Program-made: the position numbers and the translations under genes
Shown here: positions 44,817 through 52,379 of the stretch, one piece after another
Layout of the letters: each line of letters starts with the position of its first letter
How positions within the stretch are numbered: position 1 is the first letter of the stretch
DNA from: Neobacillus cucumis
Lineage (GTDB): Bacteria > Bacillota > Bacilli > Bacillales > Cytobacillaceae
Direction of reading: 5' to 3'
Assembly (NCBI RefSeq): GCF_002860255.1
Contig: NZ_PGVE01000063.1
Location: 124,001-188,000, forward strand
Length of the DNA: 64,000 nt
The notes under the pieces: generated by a model
What the model was told of the DNA's origin: nothing
What the model saw: only the letters and a program-made list of their open reading frames with translations
The model's database searches: none

Positions 44817-45272
44817 ATGACAAAATTATTTGTAGACCAGACCATTGAAATTCATGCTCCTGCTTCAAAGGTTTGGGAAGTTCTGACCATCTCAGAGAAT
44901 AATCAACATTGGGCAAAGGAGTTTTCTAGCGGCGGTCCCCAGTTTCATCTGGAATCGACATGGGAGATGGACAGCCCTGTCTATTGGAAAGGTCAGGACG
45001 GGACTGTGATTGTTGAAGGAAATGTAACAGCTGTCGAGCCGAATAAACTTCTGCGATTTACCGTATTTGATGTACGTATGGAGGAAAGACCTGCAGTTAC
45101 TGAAGAAGATGGGATTACTTTTAAATTGGCTGAAAAAGAAGGCCAAACGCTGCTTCAGGTATTACAGGGGGATTTTTCCGCGATGACAGATGGTCAGTAC
45201 TATCGAGATGCCAGTGCTGAAATTTGGGATAAAGTCCTGCCAAAGGTAAAAAGGATGGCTGAGGAAAATTAA
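44817..45272 (+). CDS. SRPBCC-superfamily (START/polyketide cyclase-like) protein
   Basis: Small ligand-binding-fold protein of 151 residues. The N-terminus has the usual SRPBCC opening, TIEIHAPASKVWEVLT, and the C-terminal long helix begins near AEIWDKVLPKVKRMAEE. The frame is open from 44739, but ATG 44817 with TTGGAGGG upstream is clearly the start. A TATAAT at 44778 could be its -10. It is independent of the urease operon, with a terminator at 45284. Its ligand or function is unknown; related proteins include AHSA1-like and toxin-type folds. Confidence 0.8.
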   Translation: MTKLFVDQTIEIHAPASKVWEVLTISENNQHWAKEFSSGGPQFHLESTWEMDSPVYWKGQDGTVIVEGNVTAVEPNKLLRFTVFDVRMEERPAVTEEDGITFKLAEKEGQTLLQVLQGDFSAMTDGQYYRDASAEIWDKVLPKVKRMAEEN

Positions 45273-45283
45273 GACTGCTTTCA

Positions 45284-45317
45284 TCGGGTTAGATATTTTT
45301 ATATCTGCCCTTTTTTT
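45284..45317 (+). terminator. Terminator after the SRPBCC gene
   Basis: GGG..AGATAT pairs with ATATCT.CCC around a T-rich loop, followed by a run of seven T. It lies 12 bp after the stop. Confidence 0.75.
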
Positions 45318-45356
45318 GTTATGGTAAAATTTTTATAAAAAGGAGTTTTGGAAACC

Positions 45357-46292
45357 ATGAATATTATTGATCTGCATTGTGATGCCTTAATGAAACTCCA
45401 AGAAGCAAAAGGCGCATTACGATTTGCTGATGCCAAAGAACTCCACACAAATAAGAAACGATTACTAGCAGGCCAAGTTAAGGTGCAGTGCTTCGCCATA
45501 TTTATCGAGCCGGAAGTAAAGGGAGATCAGAAGTTTCAGGTCGTTCTTGAACAAATTGATTATTTTTATAAGGAAGTGCTCGGAAAAAATCCAGATATGG
45601 TCCATATCAAAGAGTGGTCGGACTTTGACCGTTTAAAGCTTGGACAGATTGGAGCGATGTTAACACTTGAAGGTGTGGACGCTATTGGCAATGATTTGGC
45701 GAAGCTTCATATTCTCTATCAGCTGGGAGTTCGGTCGGTCGGATTGACTTGGAACCAAGCGAATCTTGCTGCCGATGGGGCGGGGGAACCGCGTGGAGGC
45801 GGGTTGACCTTGTTTGGAAAAGAGATTGTCGAGTTTAATAATGAACATCAGATCCTCACGGATGTTTCTCATCTAAGTGATAAGGGGATTTGGGATGTTA
45901 TTGAATTAGCGAAGTATCCGATTGCCAGTCATTCCAATGCCAGGGCTCTTTGCAACCATCCCCGCAATTTAACGGATGAACAAGCGAGGGCCATGTTTAT
46001 GCAAGGCGGGCTGATCCATGTGGTATATCATCCACTGTTTATTAAGGAAAGTGGTGCGGCAACTATTGCCGACTTGGTCAAACATATTGACCATTTGTGT
46101 GGTTTAGGCGGTGTGAAACAAATTGGGTTTGGCTCTGATTTTGATGGCATCACCACCTTTGTTACCGGCTTAGAGGATGCCTCTAAAAGTCAAAGTTTGA
46201 TCAATGAATTGTTAAAGCATTTTAAAGAAGAAGCGGTAAGAGGTTTTGCCTATGAGAACTTCCTTAACCACCGGCCAGGGACTGGACGCTAG
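45357..46292 (+). CDS. Membrane dipeptidase-type zinc peptidase (M19)
   Basis: Predicted dipeptidase of the renal dipeptidase family (311 residues, no signal peptide, so cytoplasmic). Metal-site motifs are present: LHCDALMKL at residues 6-14, GVDAIG near 106 with the bridging acid region, DVSHLSDKGIWD near residues 170-181, ASHSNARALCNHPRNLTDEQ near 192-211, and GFGSDFDGI near residues 260-268. ATG 45357 is at the right distance from AAAAGGAG, while the TTG at 45348 is too close. Related Bacillus proteins are often annotated simply as dipeptidase. The next small gene follows 24 bp later and may be co-transcribed. Confidence 0.88.
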   Translation: MNIIDLHCDALMKLQEAKGALRFADAKELHTNKKRLLAGQVKVQCFAIFIEPEVKGDQKFQVVLEQIDYFYKEVLGKNPDMVHIKEWSDFDRLKLGQIGAMLTLEGVDAIGNDLAKLHILYQLGVRSVGLTWNQANLAADGAGEPRGGGLTLFGKEIVEFNNEHQILTDVSHLSDKGIWDVIELAKYPIASHSNARALCNHPRNLTDEQARAMFMQGGLIHVVYHPLFIKESGAATIADLVKHIDHLCGLGGVKQIGFGSDFDGITTFVTGLEDASKSQSLINELLKHFKEEAVRGFAYENFLNHRPGTGR

Positions 46293-46316
46293 TTTGTATT
46301 AAAAGGAGTTATTACA

Positions 46317-46547
46317 GTGTATCTAACTATAAAAGAAACAGCAGAATATTTATCGGTACCAGAGGCTGCCGTTAAAAGCCTTATCCAACAAAAGAAAATT
46401 CGTGCGCTATTTGACGGGGAACAGTACCTAATATACAAAGAACAATTTGCCACCCATTTAAAACAGGTGGAAAAATACAAGGAACTAGTCGATGAATACC
46501 TAAGCGAACCCATTCCAGAAAGCATCGACGTAAAAGACGAAGATTAA
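46317..46547 (+). CDS. Excisionase-type helix-turn-helix DNA-binding protein
   Basis: 76-residue protein with an HTH_17/MerR-like winged motif: YLTIKETAEYLSVPEAAVKS at residues 2-21, then a short wing (KKIRALFDGEQYLIYKEQF) and an acidic tail. The start is GTG 46317 with AAAAGGAG upstream. Such proteins are called excisionase-family even when not linked to a phage; no integrase or attachment site was seen near it. Role unknown. Confidence 0.8.
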   Translation: MYLTIKETAEYLSVPEAAVKSLIQQKKIRALFDGEQYLIYKEQFATHLKQVEKYKELVDEYLSEPIPESIDVKDED

Positions 46548-46550
46548 TGG

Positions 46551-46617
46551 TGCCTTTAATGATGCCCCTTTAATGGTGCCTGACACCATTCGTGGACACT
46601 GTCCGTGTGGAGAGGAC
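46551..46617. repeat. Palindromic REP-like element in the gap before the DUF488 gene
   Basis: AATGGTG and CACCATT form a perfect 7-bp stem around CCTGA (46572-46590), preceded by partial copies of AATGGTGCC and TGATGCCCC and followed by GGACACTGTCC. Stems of the GGTGCCTGACACC type occur, from memory, as dispersed repeats in Bacillaceae. Confidence 0.5.
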
Positions 46618-46633
46618 AGAAAGAGGTGATTAC

Positions 46634-47011
46634 ATGTCTAATTTGTTTCTTAAAAGGGTTTATGAACCTTATGATGAGATGGATGGATCCAGGATATTGG
46701 TGGACCGGTTGTGGCCGCGGGGAATCTCAAAGGATGCTGCCAGATTGTCTTATTGGTTTAAAGAGGTAGCCCCGAGTAATGAACTCAGGAAATCCTTTTG
46801 TCATGTTCCGGAACTATTTGAACAGTTTCGGACCAAATATATCGAGGAGCTTCGTAGTGATGACTTGAAACGTGATTTGGTAAGGCAGATACTTGAACTG
46901 GCTGCCAAAGATCGTGTCACTCTCTTATATGGAGCCAAAGAACCTGTCTATAATCATGCTCAAGTGTTGATGGAGGAACTTAAAAGACAAACTATAGAGT
47001 CAGAAGATTAA
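46634..47011 (+). CDS. DUF488-family protein (YeaO-like)
   Basis: 125 residues with the DUF488 signature: LKRVYEPYDEMDGSRILVDRLWPRGISKDAARLSYW, split here as VDRLWPRGISKD near residues 22-33, WFKEVAPSNELRKSF near 40-54, and TLLYGAKEPVYNHAQVL near 98-114. The start at ATG 46634 is supported by AAGAGGTGA; the longer open frame to 46592 runs into the palindromic repeat. The molecular function of DUF488 proteins is not established. Confidence 0.85.
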   Translation: MSNLFLKRVYEPYDEMDGSRILVDRLWPRGISKDAARLSYWFKEVAPSNELRKSFCHVPELFEQFRTKYIEELRSDDLKRDLVRQILELAAKDRVTLLYGAKEPVYNHAQVLMEELKRQTIESED

Positions 47012-47039
47012 ATTTATCCTCATTCTCTTAAAATGAGTT

Positions 47040-47350
47040 CTTGAGGACAAAACAACAAATGGAACGATGGAAAAGGTCGTCAAGAGGCGTCCTTGAGGAC
47101 AAAACTCAGAGTAGAAGGATGGAAAAGGTCGTCAAGAAGAGTCATTAAGGACAAAACTCAGAGTGGAACGAAGAAAACGGTCGTCAAGAAGAGTCATTGA
47201 GGACAAAACCTAGAGTGGAACGATGGAAAAGGTCGTCAAGAGGCGTCCTTGAGGACAAAACTCAAGGTGGAACGACGAAAACAGTCATCAAGAGGTGTCC
47301 TTGAGGACAAAACAAAGAGTGGAGCGATGGAACCTGTTCTCAAAAAATTA
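47040..47350. repeat. Tandem array of six 52-bp hairpin-forming units
   Basis: Units start at 47040, 47092, 47144, 47196, 47248 and 47300, exactly 52 bp apart, the last one diverged at its 3' end. Each begins YTTGAGGACAAAAC (third copy ATTAAGGAC) and ends GGTCGTCAAGAGGCGTC or a variant. At each junction GTCGTCAAG and CTTGAGGAC can pair (8 of 9) around a 7-nt loop, so the array can form five hairpins in a row on either strand. The 52-bp period is not a multiple of 3 and there are no unique spacers, arguing against coding or CRISPR. It sits between the DUF488 and yitT-type genes. Confidence 0.9.
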
Positions 47351-47386
47351 AAGCAGAAGGCCAACCAGCCTTCTGCTTTAATTTTT
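47344..47386 (-). terminator. Terminator of the YitT-family gene
   Basis: TTAAAGCAGAAGGC and GCCTTCTGCTTTAA form a perfect 14-bp stem flanked by A- and T-runs. The stop codon of the minus-strand gene (47378-47380) lies inside the stem. Confidence 0.88.
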
Positions 47387-48199
47387 CCTGAACCTGCCCA
47401 TAACCTCCATCGTTTGCATAATATTCACAAACGCCTGGGGATCAACGTTTTTAATGGTGTGCTTTGTTTCATTAAGCTCAAACTTAGTAATGACAGTAGT
47501 TAACATCTTCTTAGACTTATGTGTGTAGGCCCCCTCAACATCAGTCACCGTTACACCCCTGGCATGGCATTGGAACAATGCTTCCGTCAGCTCGTGATAC
47601 TTATCCGTTATAATGGTGATCGTTAATTTATTCTGCGTCGTATAAACCATATCAACTGCACGGCCGGCCACATAAATGGCAATAATGGTATAAAGGGTAA
47701 TATTCCAGCCAAAAATCAGTCCAGAACTACCTACCACGAAGAGATTCATACACGTATTTAAAAAGCCAACCTGAATATTCTTCATTTTAGCCAGTGATAA
47801 GCTGATAATATCAGTCCCGCCCGTTGATCCGCCTTGCCGGATAATAAGCCCAACAGCAATTCCATAGAGAGCCCCGCCAATAATCGAAGATAGAAGGATA
47901 TCAGGACTGATCGCACGAATAGGAATAAATCTCATACTAAGCGACAATACCAAAACAGCATATCCAGTAAGAAAAACAAATTTTTTACCCAAATATTTAA
48001 TCCCAATAAAGAATAGCGGGACATTAATTGCTAGGATAATCAACCCTGTATTGATATTGATAAAATGATGAATAAGGAAGGCTATTCCTGTTACACCACC
48101 AGATGTCAGCTTATGTGGGATGAGGAAGGTATTAAAGGAAAAACCGAAAAGTATAGCGCATAGTCCAATGACGATGATTTGAAAAATTAATCGAAACAA
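47378..48199 (-). CDS. YitT/DUF161-family membrane protein
   Basis: Predicted integral membrane protein with five to six N-terminal helices and a C-terminal cytoplasmic DUF2179 domain (about 200-273; KLTITIITDKYHELTEAL onwards). Family signature stretches are FNTFLIPHKLTSGGVTGIA near residues 24-42 and GLIIRQGGSTGGTDIIS near residues 117-133. The open frame goes to a GTG at 48208, but TGAGGTG then overlaps that start; the TTG at 48199, six bases after it, is the likelier start, giving 273 residues. The function of YitT proteins is not established. Its 3' end abuts the 52-bp tandem array. Confidence 0.85.
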   Translation of the reverse strand: MFRLIFQIIVIGLCAILFGFSFNTFLIPHKLTSGGVTGIAFLIHHFININTGLIILAINVPLFFIGIKYLGKKFVFLTGYAVLVLSLSMRFIPIRAISPDILLSSIIGGALYGIAVGLIIRQGGSTGGTDIISLSLAKMKNIQVGFLNTCMNLFVVGSSGLIFGWNITLYTIIAIYVAGRAVDMVYTTQNKLTITIITDKYHELTEALFQCHARGVTVTDVEGAYTHKSKKMLTTVITKFELNETKHTIKNVDPQAFVNIMQTMEVMGRFRKN

Positions 48200-48314
48200 A
48201 TGAAACACCTCAGTTACTTATTCAGCCACCTTATTAAAAACCTCCACTTAGTTTGAGTCAATATAAACTGTTTAATGTTACGAAATTGTACAAAATTATG
48301 TATTTTATTTTAAA

Positions 48315-48341
48315 AAAAACGCCTTGAGTTTAGGCGTTTAA
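48315..48341 (-). terminator. Terminator of the hemolysin III gene
   Basis: AAACGCC and GGCGTTT form a 7-bp stem with a 9-nt loop; on the minus strand the 3' arm continues into a run of T. Confidence 0.7.
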
Positions 48342-48343
48342 TT

Positions 48344-48991
48344 TTAAATAACGTATAAGTAAACGGTAAGGAAATGTGCTAAGGTCCCCAACAAAATAAA
48401 GATATGGAAAATTTCGTGAAAACCTAAATATTTGGTTTCTAAGAACTTTGGTTTTTTGCCGTAAATGACTCCGCCAATCGTATAGAAGATCCCTCCAAGA
48501 AAAAGCAAGAACAATCCGACAGGGTTTAAACTTCCGGTAAGTGGGGAGAAGACAAACACAATCATCCAGCCCATCGCAATATACAATGCTGTCGAAATCC
48601 AGCGAGGACATGTAAACCAGACCATCTTAAAAACAACACCACTAATGGCTACAGCTGAGATAATCGAAAATAAAATAGCCCCTGTTTTCCCATTTAAACT
48701 AATAAAACAAAAAGGAGTATACGTCCCAGCGATTAATACAAAAATCATGGAATGATCAAGCCGGCGTAAAAAGGCTATCACCTTATCACGTGCGATCACC
48801 ATGTGGTAAGTAGCCGATGCGGAGTAGAGTAAAATCATACTAACACCAAAAATAATGACAGCTGTAATAGCAAGCGGGGTGGGAGTGTTCATAGAAGCCT
48901 TAATGACCATTGCCAGTAAACCAACGAACGATAAAATAGCCCCTGCTAAATGGGTTAAACCATTAATAGGTTCCCGAATATAATTTTGCAT
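48344..48991 (-). CDS. Hemolysin III / PAQR-family membrane protein (TrhA-like)
   Basis: Seven-helix membrane protein of 215 residues. Family hallmarks are REPINGLTHLAGAILSFVGL at residues 5-24, SATYHM and RRLDHSMIFVLIAGTYTPFC in the middle, and GFHEIFHIFILLGTLAHF near the end, with the His and Asp residues of the PAQR zinc site. The ATG at 48991 with AGGAGGTAA is used rather than the upstream start at 49009. Family members affect membrane homeostasis (TrhA in E. coli, established); the hemolysin name is historical. It has a clear sigmaA-type promoter at 49037. Confidence 0.9.
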   Translation of the reverse strand: MQNYIREPINGLTHLAGAILSFVGLLAMVIKASMNTPTPLAITAVIIFGVSMILLYSASATYHMVIARDKVIAFLRRLDHSMIFVLIAGTYTPFCFISLNGKTGAILFSIISAVAISGVVFKMVWFTCPRWISTALYIAMGWMIVFVFSPLTGSLNPVGLFLLFLGGIFYTIGGVIYGKKPKFLETKYLGFHEIFHIFILLGTLAHFLTVYLYVI

Positions 48992-49036
48992 TTGATTACC
49001 TCCTAACACAACATGTAGTTTTGATAACTACTTATA

Positions 49037-49065
49037 ATAATACAGATAAAACAATAACTAGTCAA
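49037..49065 (-). promoter_or_regulatory. sigmaA-type promoter of the hemolysin III gene
   Basis: On the minus strand TTGACT and TATTAT are separated by exactly 17 bp, 46 bp before the ATG. Downstream, GTAGTT-ATCAA-AACTAC forms an inverted repeat that could be an operator. A TATAAT at 49082 on the plus strand suggests an overlapping divergent promoter for the DUF1836 gene. Confidence 0.7.
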
Positions 49066-49120
49066 TTGGTATCTAATTATGTATAATAAAATCATCTATT
49101 AAATTAGTGGGGTTTTTTAC

Positions 49121-49711
49121 ATGGAGAATATCAAACATATCATTGATTCATTAGGTCTTGAGACCAGTTTAACACTGGATGAAATTCCTGCCATTGATTT
49201 ATATATGGATCAGGTCATTCAATTATTTGAAAATAAATTCAGCGTGTCTAAGCGGAATGAAGAGGATAAGATTCTTACAAAAACAATGATTAATAACTAC
49301 GCGAAGGGGAAATTGATTTTCCCAATTCAAAATAAAAAGTATTCAAAAGAACATCTTATTTTAATGAGTCTGATTTACCAGCTAAAAGGGGCATTATCAA
49401 TCAATGATATTAAAGTGACCCTTAGTGGAATTAATAAAAAAATCATGAATGAGGATATGGATTTAGATTCGTTATATAAGAGTTATTTACATCTAACAAG
49501 CCAGAATACAGCCGATTTTAAAGTGGATATTGAAGAGCGCGTGAAGGATGTAAAAGAGGAATTTTCAAAGGAAACCCAGGAAGATACAGCATATTTAGAG
49601 CGTGTGCTTATGATTTCCTCACTTGTTCATATGAGTAATTTATATCGAAAAACAGCTGAAAAGTTAGTAGATGAAATCATTGTAGAAAAAGAAGGGAAGC
49701 GTCAAAAATAA
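49121..49711 (+). CDS. DUF1836-family protein, possible DNA-binding
   Basis: 196 residues matching DUF1836: an N-terminal helical part with IPAIDLYMDQVIQLFENKF near residues 23-41, then a MerR-like stretch LTKTMINNYAKGKLIFPIQN near residues 52-71 and KYSKEHLILMSLIYQLKG near 74-91. The central part resembles a winged-helix arrangement, so a regulator is plausible but unproven. ATG 49121 has GTGGGG upstream. It is divergent from the hemolysin III gene with overlapping promoter boxes. Its last codons form the 5' arm of its terminator. Confidence 0.82.
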   Translation: MENIKHIIDSLGLETSLTLDEIPAIDLYMDQVIQLFENKFSVSKRNEEDKILTKTMINNYAKGKLIFPIQNKKYSKEHLILMSLIYQLKGALSINDIKVTLSGINKKIMNEDMDLDSLYKSYLHLTSQNTADFKVDIEERVKDVKEEFSKETQEDTAYLERVLMISSLVHMSNLYRKTAEKLVDEIIVEKEGKRQK

Positions 49712-49726
49712 TGGTTGACGCTTTTT
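49697..49726 (+). terminator. Terminator overlapping the end of the DUF1836 gene
   Basis: AGCGTCAA and TTGACGCT form an 8-bp stem with a 9-nt loop followed by TTTT. The 5' arm lies in the final codons. Confidence 0.75.
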
Positions 49727-49741
49727 CATATATAAATCAGG

Positions 49742-51283
49742 TTAATGGGCTCCTGTCTTTGTTTCAACCTTAATATTCAGCACACCGGATCCAACCTCAA
49801 TTTCTTCCGGCCTGCAATCTTGAATTGTTATAGAATCGGCACGATTATCTCCACCATAAACCTTTATACAAGCGCCTCGATTATTAAAATCCTTGACTTT
49901 AACTCTATTCAAAATCACATTCCTGGACCGATATTGAACGGCGATAATTGGATTGCGTTTGAAATCATAATTAGGATCACCTATGACAGTAAACTGATTA
50001 ATCACCACATTTTTATAAGCAGAGATAACCATTCCTCTTGGTGCGGAATCCTTATATAAATCAGAATATACGGGTCCCACGGCAGCGAGATTGGCTGCAA
50101 TAATATTAAAGGCAGACTTTGATTCGAAATCATTTAGTTTATGATGGCCAATATGACGGAAGTTATAGGCGCGGTTATCATTGACGGAGATATGGCCAAA
50201 CACTTGAACATTTGAGGCAGCAGAAGAATTCTGATGGGCCTTTATTTCAACACCGCCAAAACACCTGGCACTTGAATTATTCACTAATAGAACATTCCTG
50301 GAACCATCATCAATTTCAATTCCGTTAGAATTGGAAAAGCCCTGTTTATGGGCGCGGCCGCTTGGATCGCACATATGAGTATTAGAGATAAAAATATAAT
50401 CACTGTGATGGGTGGTAATTCCGTCATCACCAAAACCATAACCAGTTAGATGATCAAGCCAAACATATTTGCTTCTGCCACGGGCTCGATATCCGTCCCC
50501 AGCATAATTGTAAAGTGTTGAAGAAATATCAAAACAATGCAGGCCTGGATTGATTGCTTCCACGTTTTTCACCCAGCCGTAGGTAACATTAGCATAGGTT
50601 AAACAACTAGAATGATTGCCCCATGTACTTGTTTTTGGTACAGAGCCCAGCCTTTCTACATTCCAGTCTAGACTTAACCCATGAACAAAAAGGTGGTGGT
50701 TTCCTTTCCAATGATTCATGTTTGTAATTAATCGGCAGCCTTTTGGTGCCTGATCATGGAGCTTAATTGTCGTTTTGCCGGTTCCTGAACCAGTAAGCCA
50801 TGTCCAGGATGGCAGATATATACCTTTCGTGATATAAACTCCCGGGGGCACGACTACCTTTACTTTTCCATTTCCGATTGCCTTTTTAAAAGCATCGGTG
50901 CAATCTGTTTTGCCATCCCCAACCGCCCCATAGTCCAACACATTCATTTCCTTTGTGATGTTCCCAAGTAATCGTTCATATTCTTGGTCCAGTTCCTTTT
51001 TCCATTCCGGAATAAGATTTCCATCAAGGTCAAGCAAAACACGAGTAGGTCCTATAGACTGTGACCGCTTTGCAGTGAGGTGAAATAAACCTCCTTCTAG
51101 TTTCTCCGAAATAGAGACTGAAGGCCTGCCTTTAGGCTGATGGGCGTTTGAAAGGTTACACGCCTGTTGAAATAAGATTTCTGTTTCTTGTATGAGATCT
51201 TTAAGATTAAGTTTGTTGCCTGTCAATTCTTCAAGCAGCACTTTATTTTGGCGTGGGTCATGATTTTTATCGAAATTGTGCAT
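49742..51283 (-). CDS. Right-handed parallel beta-helix protein (pectate-lyase superfamily domain)
   Basis: 513 residues. A helical N-terminal part (about 1-110) is followed by the pectate-lyase-3 opening NVLDYGAVGDGKTDCTDAF (about 110-128) and a long repetitive beta-helix with DGITTHHSDYIFISNTHM and GIEIDDGSRNVLLVNNSSARCFGGVEI in the middle. There is no signal peptide or TM segment. The start at 51283 is chosen because GGAG lies 8 bp upstream; the earlier ATG/GTG codons are too close. Such domains occur in polysaccharide lyases, glycosidases and phage tail spikes. No prophage genes are nearby. The substrate cannot be named; a spore- or envelope-associated polysaccharide enzyme is one possibility (inference). 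Confidence 0.75.
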   Translation of the reverse strand: MHNFDKNHDPRQNKVLLEELTGNKLNLKDLIQETEILFQQACNLSNAHQPKGRPSVSISEKLEGGLFHLTAKRSQSIGPTRVLLDLDGNLIPEWKKELDQEYERLLGNITKEMNVLDYGAVGDGKTDCTDAFKKAIGNGKVKVVVPPGVYITKGIYLPSWTWLTGSGTGKTTIKLHDQAPKGCRLITNMNHWKGNHHLFVHGLSLDWNVERLGSVPKTSTWGNHSSCLTYANVTYGWVKNVEAINPGLHCFDISSTLYNYAGDGYRARGRSKYVWLDHLTGYGFGDDGITTHHSDYIFISNTHMCDPSGRAHKQGFSNSNGIEIDDGSRNVLLVNNSSARCFGGVEIKAHQNSSAASNVQVFGHISVNDNRAYNFRHIGHHKLNDFESKSAFNIIAANLAAVGPVYSDLYKDSAPRGMVISAYKNVVINQFTVIGDPNYDFKRNPIIAVQYRSRNVILNRVKVKDFNNRGACIKVYGGDNRADSITIQDCRPEEIEVGSGVLNIKVETKTGAH

Positions 51284-51440
51284 TCTCATCACTCCATAAA
51301 GGCTTGTTTAAAAGTAGTATACCCTGTTCGTGGTATAAAGTGTGAACTTCATACTAACAAGTAAGTTAGAAGATTTATTTAGTCAAAAGGATAAAATAAT
51401 TAGAATGAAAAATACTAACAAATGTTCGGAGGTGGAAGTG

Positions 51441-51755
51441 ATGGAAAAGAAGGATTATCAGAAAATTTTCGAAGAGTATAAGGCTCAAAGTATGCAGGAG
51501 GCACAAGCTGAAGCAGCTCAAGGTAAAGCTTTAGGAAAGGAAGAATTTGTTGCCGTTAAGAAAAATGATGACGGTGATATCATTGCTTTCAAAACAAGTA
51601 CTGGCAGAGAGTTAGATTACTTATCTGCGTTAAGTGAAGCAAAGGCAGGGAAGCTCGCCAATGTAGATGTTTTTCATAAATATGGCCGAGATATCATTCG
51701 TAGTGAGCCGGATGGAATTAAGGAAAACAATCTTGATCAGCTTCCTGAATTTTAG
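51441..51755 (+). CDS. DUF3892-domain small protein
   Basis: 104 residues with an acidic/Gln-rich helical N-terminus (about 1-35) and a DUF3892 domain from about 38: VAVKKNDDGDIIAFKTSTGR, then DYLSALSEAKAGKLANVDVF, and the C-terminal ENNLDQLPEF. The frame opens at 51342, but ATG 51441 with CGGAGGTGG directly upstream is the true start. Function unknown. It is convergent with the leucine operon and shares the terminator at 51764. Confidence 0.82.
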   Translation: MEKKDYQKIFEEYKAQSMQEAQAEAAQGKALGKEEFVAVKKNDDGDIIAFKTSTGRELDYLSALSEAKAGKLANVDVFHKYGRDIIRSEPDGIKENNLDQLPEF

Positions 51756-51763
51756 AGGAAGAA

Positions 51764-51800
51764 AAAATGCGCAAGGGCGAAGCCCAGCGCATTTTATTTG
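51764..51800. terminator. Bidirectional terminator between the DUF3892 gene and leuD
   Basis: AAAATGCGC and GCGCATTTT form the outer stem and GGGC/GCCC the inner part. A/T tails lie on both sides; the leuD stop codon is within the 3' arm. Confidence 0.82.
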
Positions 51801-52378
51801 TTTGCAAGTTCGTATTGTTTAATTTTATCCTCGTAATTCAAAGTAACGCCAATCTCATCCCATCCATTTAGCAGCATTTGTTTTGGGTATGGGGCAATTT
51901 CAAATGAAAGCTCAAAACCTTCATTGTCATATACTTTTTGTTCTTCGAGGTTTACTGTTAAGGTGTATTCTGTGGACTCAGCTTTTTTAACAATGGTCTG
52001 AACCTCTTCCTCACTAGCCTGAATAGCAAGGATTCCATTTTTTACACAATTGTTTTTAAAGATATCAGCATAGCTAGGGGCGATTATGACCTTGAATCCG
52101 AAATCTTGAACAGCCCATGGAGCATGCTCACGAGAAGAACCGCATCCGAAGTTTTCACCTGCAACTAAGATGGATGCTCCCTGATATTTTGCATCGTTTA
52201 GAGAGAAATCGGGACGAGGGCTTCCGTTCTCATCAAAACGCCAGTTATAAAAAAGAAATTGGCCAAAACCGCTGCGTTCAATTCGTTTCAAAAACTGCTT
52301 TGGGATAATCTGGTCAGTATCAATATTAGTCCGGTTTAATGGATAGACAAGACCTTGATGTACGCGTAATGGTTCCAT
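51794..52378 (-). CDS. leuD: 3-isopropylmalate dehydratase small subunit
   Basis: With LeuC it isomerises 2-isopropylmalate to 3-isopropylmalate in leucine synthesis. 194 residues; NRTNIDTDQIIPKQFLKR near residues 15-32 and GENFGCGSSREHAPWAL-type stretch (GCGSSREHAPWAVQDFG) near residues 77-93 are diagnostic. ATG 52378 lies just past the leuC stop with GGAGG upstream. It is the last gene of the operon. Confidence 0.96.
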   Translation of the reverse strand: MEPLRVHQGLVYPLNRTNIDTDQIIPKQFLKRIERSGFGQFLFYNWRFDENGSPRPDFSLNDAKYQGASILVAGENFGCGSSREHAPWAVQDFGFKVIIAPSYADIFKNNCVKNGILAIQASEEEVQTIVKKAESTEYTLTVNLEEQKVYDNEGFELSFEIAPYPKQMLLNGWDEIGVTLNYEDKIKQYELANK

Positions 52379-52379
52379 A

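Noticed and set aside
47040..47350. CRISPR-like array
   Set aside because: The whole 52-bp unit repeats; there are no unique spacers and no cas genes nearby, so it is a tandem repeat.
47249..47503. Plus-strand ORF crossing the tandem repeat and the YitT-family gene end
   Set aside because: It runs through a repeat whose period is not a multiple of 3 and through a terminator and an opposite-strand gene; no ribosome binding site.
46317..51283. Prophage or integrative element remnant (excisionase-like HTH plus beta-helix protein)
   Set aside because: No integrase, tail, capsid or attachment-site repeats; surrounding genes are ordinary chromosomal genes with their own terminators.
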